Source: Halomonas sp. S3-1-1 (GTDB lineage: Bacteria > Pseudomonadota > Gammaproteobacteria > Pseudomonadales > Halomonadaceae). Taken from it: a stretch of DNA of 64,000 nt. Location: contig NZ_JALGBZ010000004.1 of assembly GCF_023757625.1 (NCBI RefSeq), forward strand, positions 124,001 through 188,000. The letters run 5' to 3'. The notes under the pieces were generated by a model, which saw only the letters and a list, made by a program, of their open reading frames with translations, had not been told where the DNA came from and ran no database searches. The translations under genes were made by a program, and so were the position numbers. The stretch's first letter is position 1. The number at the start of each line of letters is the position of its first letter. Shown piece by piece: positions 47,595 to 57,368 of the stretch.

Positions 47595-49496
47595 TCACTT
47601 ACTTCCGTCTCTATCGTCCAGAGCGCTCGTTTGAAGTGCAAGAAGTGCCTTTAACGTCTTAACGTGTCGAGCTTTTAAACGCGGCAGAAGCGCAAGCCAA
47701 ACTCTCGCCGTCAATTGGGCATCACCCAAAGCGGTATGCCGCTTGATCGAGGTATCCGTGATTGCGTAGCGCTGTATCAGCGTATCCAGGTCATGATTCA
47801 AAAGCGCGCCGTCCAGCGCTTTGGAAATCAGCAGTGTATCCAGGACCGGGTTGTTCACTCGCTCGCCTGCTTGGCTCAGCGCGAGCAGATCGAACGAGGC
47901 GTTATGGGCCAGCAGCACCGCATCGCCGCGATAGCGGCGAAAACGCTCGAGGACGGTAGCTAGAGCGGGCGCATCCTGTACATCCGCGTCACCAATGCCG
48001 TGAATGGCCGTGCTGGCCGGTGGTATTCTGCGGCCCGGGGTGATCAGGCTGTCGAACACGTCGCTGGCCAGCAGCCGCCGGTTGACGATTCGACACGCTC
48101 CCACACTCAGCAGCGTATCGCCACCGCGCAGATCGAGCCCCGTGGTTTCGGTATCGAAGGCGACCAGTTCGAGCGCCTCCAATGAGCGCTCGGCCAGCGG
48201 CTCCTCGGGCGGGGCAAGTCGCGCGATCTCGAAGTCGTGGAACTCGGGGCGTGGGGCGCTGGCGGGCACCGGCGCGCCTTGGCGCCGCGAGTGGGGCAGC
48301 GATACGCAAAGCCTTGCGTACTCGCCGCCGGGCTCCGGCTCGCTCCAGAGGCTGCTTTCATGCAGCGCAAGAATCTGCTCGACGCGAGGCACCAGTGGAA
48401 GCGACTCTACCTTGAGTTGGTGCCAGTGCGAAAGCGTTGCGGCATCGATTGGCTCGCCGCGCCAGATGAAGGCGAGCCACACACCGTCCTCATTAGTGAC
48501 CAGCGCGCCTTCGAAGCGGCGCTGGGCCAGCCGGCCATGAAGCTGGATGATCAATATCTCAAACAGCGCCACCAGCGAAGCCGCGTGGCCCTTGAACCAG
48601 CCAGGTACGCCGATCGGCGTGATGAGCGCTTGGCTCGGGTCGAGCTGCTCGTCCAGCGCTTGCCAGAAGGCGTTCGACCAGATCGAGCTCAGCCTCTCGC
48701 CTGCGCTTGGAGAAGGCAGGTGGTCTTGCTCGCCCACGGTGCGCTCCCAGAAATGGGTCACGTCCCTGAGCGTGATGAGGATCTCGCCAGAGTCGCCGGG
48801 CAGGCGCGAAAGGCTGAGCGACAGGATGCGCTCGTCAAGCCCCACCAGTGCCTCGCGAGCGAAGGTAGTGTCGACCGCACTGTCAGAAAGCGAATCGAAG
48901 CGCGTCACCAGTGAAGGTGCCGCCAGCAATGTTTCCAGCCGTTTACCAAGCCCTAGCCGACAGGGCGAGTCGAAAAATGCTTCGGCGGCGTGGTTGAACA
49001 GCAAAAGCCTGCGGTGGCGATCGAACAGCATTAGCGGCGTGGCCAAGTGCTGCAGAAGCGTTTCCAGCGCCCGGCGCGTGTACTGAGCCGCCTGCTGGCC
49101 CTCCTCGCGGGCGCCTTCGAGCCGCGCGCGATCTTCGCGCCAGCCTGCAGCGATCTGGCGGATGTCCGGCGCCAAACTCTCGAGCCAGCCACCGGGGGGG
49201 GAAACTGGCGCGTCCGGCGCCGCCAGCAGTTTGGCAAACTCTTCGTGAAGCATGCGAAGCGGGCGCAGCAGATAGCGCTGCAGCAGAACCCCCATTGTCA
49301 GCAACGTCACTCCGCCGGACAGGGCGCCGGTCCATAATAGCCCGCGCTCCCAGCTATCCAGTATTAGCCGGCTTTCGAGCCATACCGCAAAAAGTACACC
49401 CCCCAGCAAACTGAGTCCGCCCAGCGCAAGCCATAGCCCTACCAGTCGCTGATGGGCGGGCATTCCTCGTGGTGTTGGCAAAAGCTTTGAGGGCAT
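47595..49496 (-). CDS. Membrane-anchored PAS-like/DEDDh exonuclease fusion
   Basis: A 633-residue protein. Two membrane segments are near the N-terminus (LVGLWLALGGLSLLGGVLFA and LWTGALSGGVTLLTMGVLLQ), followed by a HAMP-like stretch (RYLLRPLRMLHEEFAKLL) and a coiled coil. A PAS-like module follows (LATPLMLFDRHRRLLLFNHA, then ILITLRDVTHFWERTV). The last 190 residues are a DNA polymerase epsilon-type DEDDh exonuclease with all motifs: VAFDTETTGLDLRGGDTLLS near residue 444, LLAHNASFDLLALSQAG and HTALGDAQLTARVW. It resembles a histidine-kinase input section joined to a nuclease. Substrate and signal are unknown. No ribosome binding site is evident at the ATG. Confidence 0.82.
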   Translation of the reverse strand: MPSKLLPTPRGMPAHQRLVGLWLALGGLSLLGGVLFAVWLESRLILDSWERGLLWTGALSGGVTLLTMGVLLQRYLLRPLRMLHEEFAKLLAAPDAPVSPPGGWLESLAPDIRQIAAGWREDRARLEGAREEGQQAAQYTRRALETLLQHLATPLMLFDRHRRLLLFNHAAEAFFDSPCRLGLGKRLETLLAAPSLVTRFDSLSDSAVDTTFAREALVGLDERILSLSLSRLPGDSGEILITLRDVTHFWERTVGEQDHLPSPSAGERLSSIWSNAFWQALDEQLDPSQALITPIGVPGWFKGHAASLVALFEILIIQLHGRLAQRRFEGALVTNEDGVWLAFIWRGEPIDAATLSHWHQLKVESLPLVPRVEQILALHESSLWSEPEPGGEYARLCVSLPHSRRQGAPVPASAPRPEFHDFEIARLAPPEEPLAERSLEALELVAFDTETTGLDLRGGDTLLSVGACRIVNRRLLASDVFDSLITPGRRIPPASTAIHGIGDADVQDAPALATVLERFRRYRGDAVLLAHNASFDLLALSQAGERVNNPVLDTLLISKALDGALLNHDLDTLIQRYAITDTSIKRHTALGDAQLTARVWLALLPRLKARHVKTLKALLALQTSALDDRDGSK

Positions 49497-49741
49497 GGCG
49501 AAGATTCTGGTGGTAGCAGGTAGGTGGCTGGCGACACGGAAAAGTTAAACGCTTGATCGAGCCTTATTATTGAACGTTTTTTACGTTGACCGGGAAAGTC
49601 TAGAGAGTGGCGGGCACCGTGCCTAGAGGACCTTGGTGCAAGGCCGCCCAGCCAGGTCGCAACCCTGTACAATGCGGCTGCTCGCCATAATAACCGTGGG
49701 GTCGGCGCGGGTCTGGCAAACGTTTGGCGCAAGGAGGTTGA

Positions 49742-50800
49742 ATGCGGGTACTGCTACTCTCGGCGTACGAGGCGGTTAGCCACCGCTACTGGGCGGATCA
49801 GCTGACGGCGCGGCTGGACGACATTGAGTGGGTGCGGTTAAGCCTTGCGCCGCGCCACTTCGCCTGGCGTATTCGCGGTAACCCGCTGGGCTGGTGGCTC
49901 AAGGAACATGCAACCTTGAGCCAATCGTTTGATGTCGTACTGGCCACCTCGATGGTGGATCTGGCCACGCTCATCGGGCTCTTTCCGCACTTGGGTCAGG
50001 CGCGCAAGATCGTTTACTTTCACGAAAACCAGTTCGCCTACCCAAGCTCGAGCGCGCAGCGCCCGCCGGTCGAGGCGATGATGGTCAATCTCTACGCGGC
50101 GTTAGCCGCCGACGAGGTCGCATTCAACACCGCGTTCAACCGTGATTCGTTCATTGACGGCATCAAGGCGTTTCTAAAAAAGATGCCGGATAAGCTGCCC
50201 GTGGCCGAGCCTCTGGAGGCGCTTAGGCGTCGCGCACACGTTCTCCCGGTACCGCTCGAGGCACTTGCTGGAAAGGGCGCTTCAGGTTCGCCCGTCAATC
50301 GCATCATCTGGAACCACCGCTGGGAGTACGACAAGAACCCGCAGGACTTTTTCGAGGTGCTTTACCGACTAAGCGAAGAGGGCGTTTCGTTCGAGCTTGC
50401 CGTGGTAGGGCAGCGTTTTCGCGACGCGCCGGCGGTTTTCGATGAGGCCAAGGAGCGTCTTGGCGCGCATATTCACTGCTGGGAGCCGCTCGAATACCGG
50501 GAGTACCAAGCGCTTTTGGACGAAGGTGGCATCGTGGTGTCGACCGCCTGGCACGAGTTTCAGGGGCTTGCCATCCTGGAGGCCGCTCAGCGTGGCGCTC
50601 GTCCGCTGGTCCCCAATCGGCTCTGTTTTCCCGAGCTCTACCCGGCTGCGTATCGCTACAACGGGACGCAGCAAGGGCTTTTTGAGCGCCTGAAGGAGTG
50701 GCTAGAGGTTCCGCAAAGCCGGCCGCCGGCGCTAGACCTGCAGGCGTTCGAGTGGCCGCAGTGGCAGGCGCGCTATCGCGGGCTGATGAGCGGCGAATGA
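49742..50800 (+). CDS. tRNA-queuosine alpha-mannosyltransferase-like glycosyltransferase (DUF3524)
   Basis: A 352-residue glycosyltransferase of the DUF3524/GTDC1 group. The human member (GTDC1, QTMAN) adds mannose to queuosine in tRNA-Asp, so bacterial relatives are annotated as tRNA-queuosine mannosyltransferases. Signatures are MRVLLLSAYEAVSHRYWADQ, SHRYWAD, VDLATLIGLFP, the hallmark YFHENQFAYPSSSAQ, IWNHRWEYDKNPQDFFEVLY and the GT-B C-terminal WHEFQGLAILEAAQRGARPL. AAGGAGG lies 5 bases before the ATG. Whether this bacterial protein modifies tRNA or another acceptor is not shown by the sequence. Confidence 0.82.
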   Translation: MRVLLLSAYEAVSHRYWADQLTARLDDIEWVRLSLAPRHFAWRIRGNPLGWWLKEHATLSQSFDVVLATSMVDLATLIGLFPHLGQARKIVYFHENQFAYPSSSAQRPPVEAMMVNLYAALAADEVAFNTAFNRDSFIDGIKAFLKKMPDKLPVAEPLEALRRRAHVLPVPLEALAGKGASGSPVNRIIWNHRWEYDKNPQDFFEVLYRLSEEGVSFELAVVGQRFRDAPAVFDEAKERLGAHIHCWEPLEYREYQALLDEGGIVVSTAWHEFQGLAILEAAQRGARPLVPNRLCFPELYPAAYRYNGTQQGLFERLKEWLEVPQSRPPALDLQAFEWPQWQARYRGLMSGE

Positions 50801-50810
50801 CCGGGCTCGG

Positions 50811-51446
50811 TCAAAGCTCGGTTTTTTCCTTGTACTCGCACAGATCCTCGATGAGGCAGCTGCCGCAGCGTGGCTTGCGGGCGATACAGGTATAGCGGCC
50901 GTGAAGAATCAGCCAGTGGTGAGCATCCTGCTTGAACGCGCGGGGCACGTGGCGCTCAAGCTTTTGCTCTACTTCCAGCACGTTTTTACCCTTGGCAATG
51001 CCGGTGCGGTTGGAGACGCGAAAGATGTGCGTATCCACGGCGATGGTCGGCTCACCGAAGGCGGTGTTGAGGATCACGTTGGCGGTCTTGCGCCCGACGC
51101 CGGGCAGCGCTTCCAGCGCCTCGCGGCTTTTGGGCACCTCGCCCTGGTGGCGCTCGACGAGCATTTGGCAGGTTTTCATCAGGTTCTGCGCCTTGGTGTT
51201 GTAAAGGCCGATGGTCTTGATGTGCTCTTTCAGGTCTTCGAGGCCGAGCGCGAGGATCGCCTCCGGCGTGTTGGCAACGGGAAAGAGCTTGGCCATCGCC
51301 TTGTTGACGCCGACGTCCGTCGCCTGAGCCGACAAGAGCACGGCGGTCAGAAGCTCGAATGGCGTGCTCCAGTTGAGCTCGGTGGTCGGGTGCGGGTTTT
51401 CCGCTTGAAGCCGCGAGAAGATGTCGAAGCGTTTTTGAGCATTCAT
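50811..51446 (-). CDS. nth: Endonuclease III (DNA glycosylase/AP lyase)
   Basis: A 211-residue endonuclease III (E. coli Nth 211) that removes oxidised pyrimidines in base-excision repair. The helix-hairpin-helix [18 protein letters not shown] includes the catalytic Lys, [11 protein letters not shown] holds the catalytic Asp, and the [4Fe-4S] ligands are in [17 protein letters not shown] (C-x6-C-x2-C-x5-C). The start ATG overlaps the rsxB stop by 4 bases (ATGA), so metG-rsxB-nth form one operon. Confidence 0.97.
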   Translation of the reverse strand: MNAQKRFDIFSRLQAENPHPTTELNWSTPFELLTAVLLSAQATDVGVNKAMAKLFPVANTPEAILALGLEDLKEHIKTIGLYNTKAQNLMKTCQMLVERHQGEVPKSREALEALPGVGRKTANVILNTAFGEPTIAVDTHIFRVSNRTGIAKGKNVLEVEQKLERHVPRAFKQDAHHWLILHGRYTCIARKPRCGSCLIEDLCEYKEKTEL

Positions 51447-52420
51447 GGCATCGTTTCCGAGTCGAGGGCCGCGCGAGCCGAATCGACTACCTTCTGGGCC
51501 TTGTCGAGATGCTCTTCTACTTGGCGCACCGCGGCGCCGTCCTGCTGGCGCTTGGCGTGAGCGAGCTGCTGGCGAACGTGGCGAAGCGACTGCTCGGCGG
51601 CCTTGAGCGCCAGCCGCTTTTGGTGGCGGCGCGTGGCGTTGGGTTCAGTCGTCGCTGCGGGTCCATCAGTTGCAAGCGCAGCATCGATTTTAACAAGCGC
51701 CTGACGCTGCCCCGCTAGCTGATCGGCGAGTGCCTGGCGCTGGGTGTCATCCTGCGCGGCGGCCAGCTTGCGCTCGAGGCGCTTGAGCGCCGCCGCTTGG
51801 CGGGCGCGGCTGGCGCGCAGGGCGCTTGGCGAAATCTCGGGCGCTTGCGGGGCGGCCACGGCGGGCTGACTGGCGGCGTGGCGTTTGGCGCGGCGCTGCG
51901 CTTTGGCCTCGGCCTCGAACGCCAGGCGCTGGTTGCGCGCGATAAAGCGCGAGCGCCCCTTGATGGCGCGCTGCTCCAGATAATCGGCCTGCTCGCCTGG
52001 CGTGGACGCCGCCTGCCACTGCGGGTGGGACACCAGATCGATGCAGTCGACCGGGCAGGGCGCCACGCACAGCTCGCAGCCGGTGCATTCGCTTTCGATC
52101 ACCGTATGCATCTGTTTGGCCGCGCCGAGGATGGCATCCACCGGGCAGGCCTGAATGCACTTGGTGCAGCCGATACACTCGGCTTCGCGAATCACCGCCA
52201 GCAGCGGCGGCTGGGGCGGCTCGGCAAGCGCAATGACCGGGCGGCCGGTCAGTTTGGCCAGCCGCTCGAGCGTTTCCTCGCCACCGGGCGGGCAGCGGTT
52301 GATGGCTTCACCCTGGGCGATCGCCTCGGCGTAGGGGCGACAGCCGTTATGGCCGCACTTGGTGCACTGGGTTTGCGGAAGCTCGGCATCGATGGCATCA
52401 ATTAACTGCGTGGCGAGCAC
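51443..52420 (-). CDS. rsxB: RsxB/RnfB-like iron-sulfur protein, soluble and extended
   Basis: A 325-residue ferredoxin-like protein related to subunit B of the Rnf/Rsx electron-transport complex. The N-terminal cluster region is [20 protein letters not shown] followed by AINRCPPGG. Two further [4Fe-4S] motifs are [16 protein letters not shown] and [19 protein letters not shown]. It differs from standard RsxB in lacking the N-terminal membrane anchor and in having a 160-residue Ala/Arg/Gln-rich, probably coiled-coil tail ([38 protein letters not shown]). No other rsx gene is here. It starts at a GTG directly after metG and overlaps nth, so it may serve nth's iron-sulfur cluster or an Rsx complex encoded elsewhere. 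Confidence 0.85.
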   Translation of the reverse strand: MLATQLIDAIDAELPQTQCTKCGHNGCRPYAEAIAQGEAINRCPPGGEETLERLAKLTGRPVIALAEPPQPPLLAVIREAECIGCTKCIQACPVDAILGAAKQMHTVIESECTGCELCVAPCPVDCIDLVSHPQWQAASTPGEQADYLEQRAIKGRSRFIARNQRLAFEAEAKAQRRAKRHAASQPAVAAPQAPEISPSALRASRARQAAALKRLERKLAAAQDDTQRQALADQLAGQRQALVKIDAALATDGPAATTEPNATRRHQKRLALKAAEQSLRHVRQQLAHAKRQQDGAAVRQVEEHLDKAQKVVDSARAALDSETMP

Positions 52421-52421
52421 C

Positions 52422-54458
52422 TTACATCACCCGCTGGCCCGGTTTGGCGCCGCTATCCGGCGACATCAGGTAGATGCCTTCGTCGTCGCCCGCCGCCAGC
52501 ACCATGCCCTCGGACATGCCAAAGCGCATCTTGCGTGGGGCCAGGTTCGCCACCATCACCGTCAAACGCCCTTCGAGCGCCTCCGGCGAGTAGGCGCTGC
52601 GAATGCCGGAGAAGACATTGCGGGTTTCGCCACCCAAATCGAGCGTGAGCTGCAACAGCTTGTCGGCGCCTTCGACGTACTGCGCCTTGGCGATGCGCGC
52701 GATGCGCAAATCGACCTTGGCGAAGTCGTCGAAGCCGATCTCGTCGGCAATCGGCTCGTCCGCCAGCGGCCCCTTGGGCGCTTGCTTGAGTTTTTGCTCT
52801 TCCACCAGGTCCTCCTTCGATGCCTCGATCATGGCGTCGATTTTGTCGCGCTCGATGCGCGTCATCAGCGGCTTGAATTTCTCGATGGCATGATCGGTCA
52901 GCACGGTCGTGCGGCTCTGCCAGTCAAGGCGCTCGAGCTTGAGAAAGCGCTGCGCCTCAATGGCCATGGCGGGCACGACCGGCGCCAGGTACACCATTAG
53001 CTGGCGGAACAAATTGATGCCCACGGAGCAGATATCCAGCACTTCCTGCTCGCGCCCTTCCTCCTTGGCCAGCGCCCAGGGGGCCTTGTCGGCGATGTAG
53101 GTGTTGGCCTCGTCGGCGAGCTCCATGATTTTGCGCATGGCGCGGCCGAACTCGCGGGCTTCGAAATCCCGGGCGATGTCGTCACCGGCATCGATGAAGC
53201 GCTCGACCAACGCCTGCTCGGCGCAGTCCGCGGAAAGCGTGCCGCCGCCGAGCTTTTTGACGAAGCCCGCGCAGCGGCTGGCGATATTGACCACCTTGCC
53301 GACCAGGTCAGAATTGACACGGGCGCTGAAGTCATCAAGGTTCAAATCCAGATCGTCGACGCCGGCGCTGAGCTTGGCGGCGAAGTAGTAGCGTAGATAC
53401 TCCGGGTTCAGGTGCTCGGCGTAAGTGGCGGCCTTGATGAAGGTGCCCCGCGATTTAGACATCTTGGCGCCGTCGACGGTCAAAAAGCCGTGGCAGTTCA
53501 CCGCGGTGGGCGTGCGCATATCCGCGCCATGGAGCATCGCCGGCCAGAACAGGGCGTGGAAGTAGACGATGTCCTTGCCGATGAAGTGGTACACCTCGGC
53601 CTCGGAGTCCTTTTCCCAAAAGCTATCAAAATCGATGCCTTCGCGCTCGCAGAGGTTCTTGAAGCTGGCCAGGTAGCCGATCGGCGCGTCGAGCCAAACG
53701 TAGAAATACTTGCCCGGCGCATCGGGAATCTCGAAGCCGAAGTAGGGCGCGTCACGCGAGATATCCCACTCGTTGAAGCCGGATTCGAACCACTCCATCA
53801 GCTTGTTGCGAATCTGCGGCTGCACGTGGCCATCGTTAATCCACTGCTGCAAAAACGCGCTGAACTCGGGCAGCTTGAAGAAGTAGTGGGTGGAACTTTT
53901 CACTTCCGGTGTCGCACCCGAGATCGCCGAGACCGGGTCGATCAGCTCCGCCGGGGTGTAGGTCGCGCCGCACTTTTCGCAGTTATCGCCGTACTGGTCG
54001 TCGGCCTTACACTTTGGGCAGGTGCCCTTGATGAAGCGGTCTGCAAGAAAGAGGCCCTTGACCGGGTCGAACATCTGCTCGATATCGCGGGTGGCGATAT
54101 GGCCCTTGTCGCGCAGGCGCGTGTAGATCTGCCCGCTGAAGTAGCGGTTCTCTTCCGAGTGGGTGGAGTGGTAGTTATCGAAACCCACGCCGAATTTGGC
54201 GAAGTCCGCCTGGTGGGCGTTCGACACCCGCTCGATCAAAGCCTCGGGCGTAATGCCTTCCTGCTCGGCGCGCAGCATGATGGCGGTGCCATGAGCGTCG
54301 TCGGCGCACACGTAGAAGCAGCGCTGGCCCCGGCTCTTTTGAAAGCGTACCCAAATGTCGGTTTGAATGTACTCGAGCAGGTGGCCAAGGTGAATATCAC
54401 CGTTGGCGTAGGGCAGAGCGCTGGTCACCAGAATGTTGCGCGGGGCAGTGTTTGACAT
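52422..54458 (-). CDS. metG: Methionyl-tRNA synthetase
   Basis: A 678-residue class I synthetase (E. coli MetG 677). The HIGH-type motif is [20 protein letters not shown]; zinc ligands are [20 protein letters not shown]; the KMSKS loop is [17 protein letters not shown]. The C-terminal tRNA-binding dimer domain is present ([40 protein letters not shown]). The ATG at 54458 fits the family start; the longer frame begins with TTG six codons earlier. It heads metG-rsxB-nth. Confidence 0.97.
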   Translation of the reverse strand: MSNTAPRNILVTSALPYANGDIHLGHLLEYIQTDIWVRFQKSRGQRCFYVCADDAHGTAIMLRAEQEGITPEALIERVSNAHQADFAKFGVGFDNYHSTHSEENRYFSGQIYTRLRDKGHIATRDIEQMFDPVKGLFLADRFIKGTCPKCKADDQYGDNCEKCGATYTPAELIDPVSAISGATPEVKSSTHYFFKLPEFSAFLQQWINDGHVQPQIRNKLMEWFESGFNEWDISRDAPYFGFEIPDAPGKYFYVWLDAPIGYLASFKNLCEREGIDFDSFWEKDSEAEVYHFIGKDIVYFHALFWPAMLHGADMRTPTAVNCHGFLTVDGAKMSKSRGTFIKAATYAEHLNPEYLRYYFAAKLSAGVDDLDLNLDDFSARVNSDLVGKVVNIASRCAGFVKKLGGGTLSADCAEQALVERFIDAGDDIARDFEAREFGRAMRKIMELADEANTYIADKAPWALAKEEGREQEVLDICSVGINLFRQLMVYLAPVVPAMAIEAQRFLKLERLDWQSRTTVLTDHAIEKFKPLMTRIERDKIDAMIEASKEDLVEEQKLKQAPKGPLADEPIADEIGFDDFAKVDLRIARIAKAQYVEGADKLLQLTLDLGGETRNVFSGIRSAYSPEALEGRLTVMVANLAPRKMRFGMSEGMVLAAGDDEGIYLMSPDSGAKPGQRVM

Positions 54459-54590
54459 GGTTCGTGGACGTTCCAATTAGCCTGTAACAAATAAAGACGG
54501 CGAAGAGGGCGCTTGGCCGATACTTCGCCGATACGGGGCGTTCATTTTGCCGCGGGTTGCGACGCCAGGGCCGCACCGGTCAGCGAGGGC

Positions 54591-54872
54591 TCAGTAGAGC
54601 GCCTGCTCCTCTTGCACCACTTCCTTTAAAAGCTCGAGAAAGAGCTTGTCCGCCTCCGAGTGCTCGGCGGGGTCTTCGGGAATGTGCACGCTGGTGGTGC
54701 CGGAGATCTCGTTGGCGATACGCGCCATGACCGCTGGGCTCGAGCCTTCGGCCAGTTCCTGGCGAGCCACGTTCAGCGACTGCGTGAGAATTTCCGGGTC
54801 CTGTAACAGCTTGCGGATAAAGCCACGCAGCTCGTTGATCACGCGGGATTTCTGAATTTCGGATGCGGACAT
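54591..54872 (-). CDS. Small helical protein, unknown
   Basis: A 93-residue acidic, mainly helical protein with no recognised family, signal peptide or membrane segment. It begins MSASEIQKSRVINELRGFIR and ends LELLKEVVQEEQALY; a central linker is TTSVHIPEDPAEHSEAD. AAGGAG lies 6 bases before the ATG, so translation is likely. It lies between metG and an acyltransferase gene, both on the same strand, with about 110 bases on each side. Confidence 0.65.
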   Translation of the reverse strand: MSASEIQKSRVINELRGFIRKLLQDPEILTQSLNVARQELAEGSSPAVMARIANEISGTTSVHIPEDPAEHSEADKLFLELLKEVVQEEQALY

Positions 54873-54980
54873 GATGCGCTCCTTGTCGCCTTGTCATCAC
54901 AAGGCGTTGACCGTTTCGAAGATGCCTTGACCATAGCACTTTTTGCCACGCGCGGCATGAGGCGCTCGCAAGCGTTGCGG

Positions 54981-56159
54981 CTATAACCGCAGCCGCCCGG
55001 CCTTGTGCTTGACCGGGTTGGCGTACTGGGCCAGCCAGTAGGGTTTTAGCTCATCAGACACCGAGGCCAAACGCTCGTTGAACCGCGCGCGGTCATCGCG
55101 GCTGATAGCGCTGCGGGCGATCAGCTCCGGCGCTTCGCCTAGCGCCTCGAGCGCCAAATAGTGGCTCGGGAACAGGCGGTAGCCGCCGATCACCTGGCGG
55201 TCGATCTCGGCGGCGACTTCGTCCGGGGTCGCCATGTCCGCGCCGATTGGCTGACCAAAGCGCAGCTGCACGCGCCCCTTGGTGCCGGTGATGCCGGCAA
55301 CGATCGAGCGAATGTCCTCGAACTCGGTTTTCGCGTAGCTGCCCTTATTGGCGATGTCGAAAAGCTCCTGGGCCTTTTGCACATCGCACGGGTCGTACTC
55401 GTAACTGATCGATACCGGCACCAGCTTGAGCTCGGCGATCGCCTCGCCAAAAACGAACTCGCCGGCGTCGCCGCGACGCGCCATGGTCAGCATCTTGACG
55501 ATCGCCGGGTCGGTGCGATCAATCCCGTTCTTGGCCCGTCCTTCTCGCTGGGCCATCCAGATCGAGTGGTTGTCCGCTGTGATCGAGTGGCGAATGTAGC
55601 CGGAAAGCTGCTGATAGGCGGCCAGCATCGCGCGCTTGCCGCGGGCGCTTCGGGGTACGATGAAGCTCTTGTTGAGCCGCATGAGATCGGTGACGTAGGG
55701 CTTTTTCAAAAGGTTGTCACCGATGGCGATACGCACCGTGTCGCGCCCGGCCTGGTAGAGCGCGTAGTTGACGAAGGCCGGGTCGAGCGAGATGTCGCGG
55801 TGATTGCCGATGAACAGATAAGCGCTGTCGCCGTCGAGCTTCTCGAGCCCGGCGACCTCGAAGGCATCGGTGGTGGTGCGTATCATGCGCTCCATGTAGC
55901 TTGCGATACGCATTTGGAAATCATACACCGAGGCGACGTTATCGACTTCGCGGCGCACGGCGCGTCCGGCGAGCAGGCGTGCAACCCCGGGGGCCCACTT
56001 GGCCAATCGGGGCAGCTTGAACCGGGTCAACGCGTCCAAAAGCTCGCTGTCGCGAGAGAGCCGCGACAGCACGTCATGCACCTCATGATCCATGTAAGGG
56101 CGAATGTCGGCCCAGGGATCATCGGCCGAGGCGTTGGGGGCGTGGTGTTGGTCAGTCAT
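54981..56159 (-). CDS. PlsC-like acyltransferase
   Basis: A 392-residue protein with a glycerolipid acyltransferase domain in its middle. The active-site block reads YLFIGNHRDISLDPAFVNYA, with His and Asp spaced five apart (H-x5-D) rather than the standard four. Later blocks are RLNKSFIVPRSARGKRAMLA (substrate-binding Arg region), SIWMAQREGRAKNGIDRTDP and ELKLVPVSISYEYDP. An N-terminal helical extension of about 110 residues is typical of the longer gammaproteobacterial proteins annotated as 1-acyl-glycerol-3-phosphate acyltransferase. No clear membrane segment is seen, so it may bind membranes peripherally. The acyl acceptor is not certain. Confidence 0.78.
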   Translation of the reverse strand: MTDQHHAPNASADDPWADIRPYMDHEVHDVLSRLSRDSELLDALTRFKLPRLAKWAPGVARLLAGRAVRREVDNVASVYDFQMRIASYMERMIRTTTDAFEVAGLEKLDGDSAYLFIGNHRDISLDPAFVNYALYQAGRDTVRIAIGDNLLKKPYVTDLMRLNKSFIVPRSARGKRAMLAAYQQLSGYIRHSITADNHSIWMAQREGRAKNGIDRTDPAIVKMLTMARRGDAGEFVFGEAIAELKLVPVSISYEYDPCDVQKAQELFDIANKGSYAKTEFEDIRSIVAGITGTKGRVQLRFGQPIGADMATPDEVAAEIDRQVIGGYRLFPSHYLALEALGEAPELIARSAISRDDRARFNERLASVSDELKPYWLAQYANPVKHKAGRLRL

Positions 56160-56227
56160 GCGATCCGTTTATTAGAGTGAGCCAAATCGAGAAGCGTTGG
56201 ACAGCGGCGCGCGCCGTTCAACTCGCA

Positions 56228-57166
56228 TCAAGCGCTTTGCGGGGCGTCCGGCTCTTTTTTCGCCTCGCCTCCAAGCCACTCGAGCAGCCTGGGAATGTCC
56301 TGAGAGAGCGACTGCGCCATCAGGATGAAATCGGTTTCGAGTCGTGCCAGGGCGTCGTCGCCATCATCGGCGTGATCGGCCTCTTCGATCAGCGCGTCGC
56401 CAAACCGCAGTGACTTCAGCGCCAGATCGTCGTGCAGCACCAGGTTTAGCCGGCCTTCGAGCCCGAGGGCAAGTTTGCTCGCCTGGCGGCCGCTCTCCAG
56501 CAGCTGCTGGATTTCGTCGCTGTCGAGATCGACCTGGCGGGCGCGCAGTACGCCGTCGTCGCCCTTGGCCTTGAGCTCGACCTGGTCACCAAGTTGCATG
56601 TCCGCCGGGCGGCTGGCGGCGTCGCCAAGCCAAGTCGTCATCGCGCGGATCGGCAGCGTTTCGGAGCTCACGGGGGTGACTTTCAGGCTGCCCAGGCTCT
56701 CGCGCAGCAGGTCGAGAATCTCCTCGCAGCGGGTGCGCGAGCTGGTATTGATGCCGATGAGATTGGCTTTCGTGTCCCACCACAGATCCACCTTTTGGCT
56801 TCGCACGAAGGCGCGTGGCATCAGCTCTTCGGTGATCTGCTCTTTGAGCGCGGTCTTCTCTTTACGGGAAACCTTGCGCGCCTCCTGGGCTTCGATGTCG
56901 GCGACCTTGTCGTCGAGCTCCTCCTTGACCACCGAGGCGGGCAGAAGGCGCTCCTGGCGCAACACCGACAGCAGGCGGTGACCCTGAATTTCGTGCAGAA
57001 GCTGACCGCTTCCCAAACGACCTGCCGGCGCTGTCCACCCGAGCCTGCGGGCATCGGCGCCGCCCAGCGGCCTCGACGCCAAAGGTTCAAGGGCGCGCTC
57101 GAGTGCCGCGGCGTCTGGTGCTACCTCGCCGTGCAGACGATACAAGTGCAGGTGTTTAAACCACAT
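56228..57166 (-). CDS. rdgC: Recombination-associated protein RdgC
   Basis: A 312-residue RdgC (E. coli 303), a ring-shaped DNA-binding protein that limits RecA activity. It starts MWFKHLHLYRLHGEVAPDAA and has family stretches LGWTAPAGRLGSGQLLHEIQ, HRLLSVLRQERLLPASVVKE, KVDLWWDTKANLIGINTSSR and LALGLEGRLNLVLHDDLALK. The ATG at 57166 has AGGA 9 bases upstream; the longer frame adds ten residues unlike the family. The C-terminal tail is acidic and charged (GGEAKKEPDAPQSA). Confidence 0.93.
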   Translation of the reverse strand: MWFKHLHLYRLHGEVAPDAAALERALEPLASRPLGGADARRLGWTAPAGRLGSGQLLHEIQGHRLLSVLRQERLLPASVVKEELDDKVADIEAQEARKVSRKEKTALKEQITEELMPRAFVRSQKVDLWWDTKANLIGINTSSRTRCEEILDLLRESLGSLKVTPVSSETLPIRAMTTWLGDAASRPADMQLGDQVELKAKGDDGVLRARQVDLDSDEIQQLLESGRQASKLALGLEGRLNLVLHDDLALKSLRFGDALIEEADHADDGDDALARLETDFILMAQSLSQDIPRLLEWLGGEAKKEPDAPQSA

Positions 57167-57368
57167 ATCACCAATCCTGTCCAAAAGGGGGCACATTATG
57201 GCGAAACGCCGACGCGACTGCCAGCCTCACGCACCTGCTGGGTTTTATTGCCTACGTTTCAAACTTGTGTTTGATTGCGTAAGCGGTCGTTAGGCGGATA
57301 ATTATTCGCCTTCATGGACGCCTGCTAAAAGCGAAATTCGCGTTTTTTTACATCGATAAGGAGCCAGC

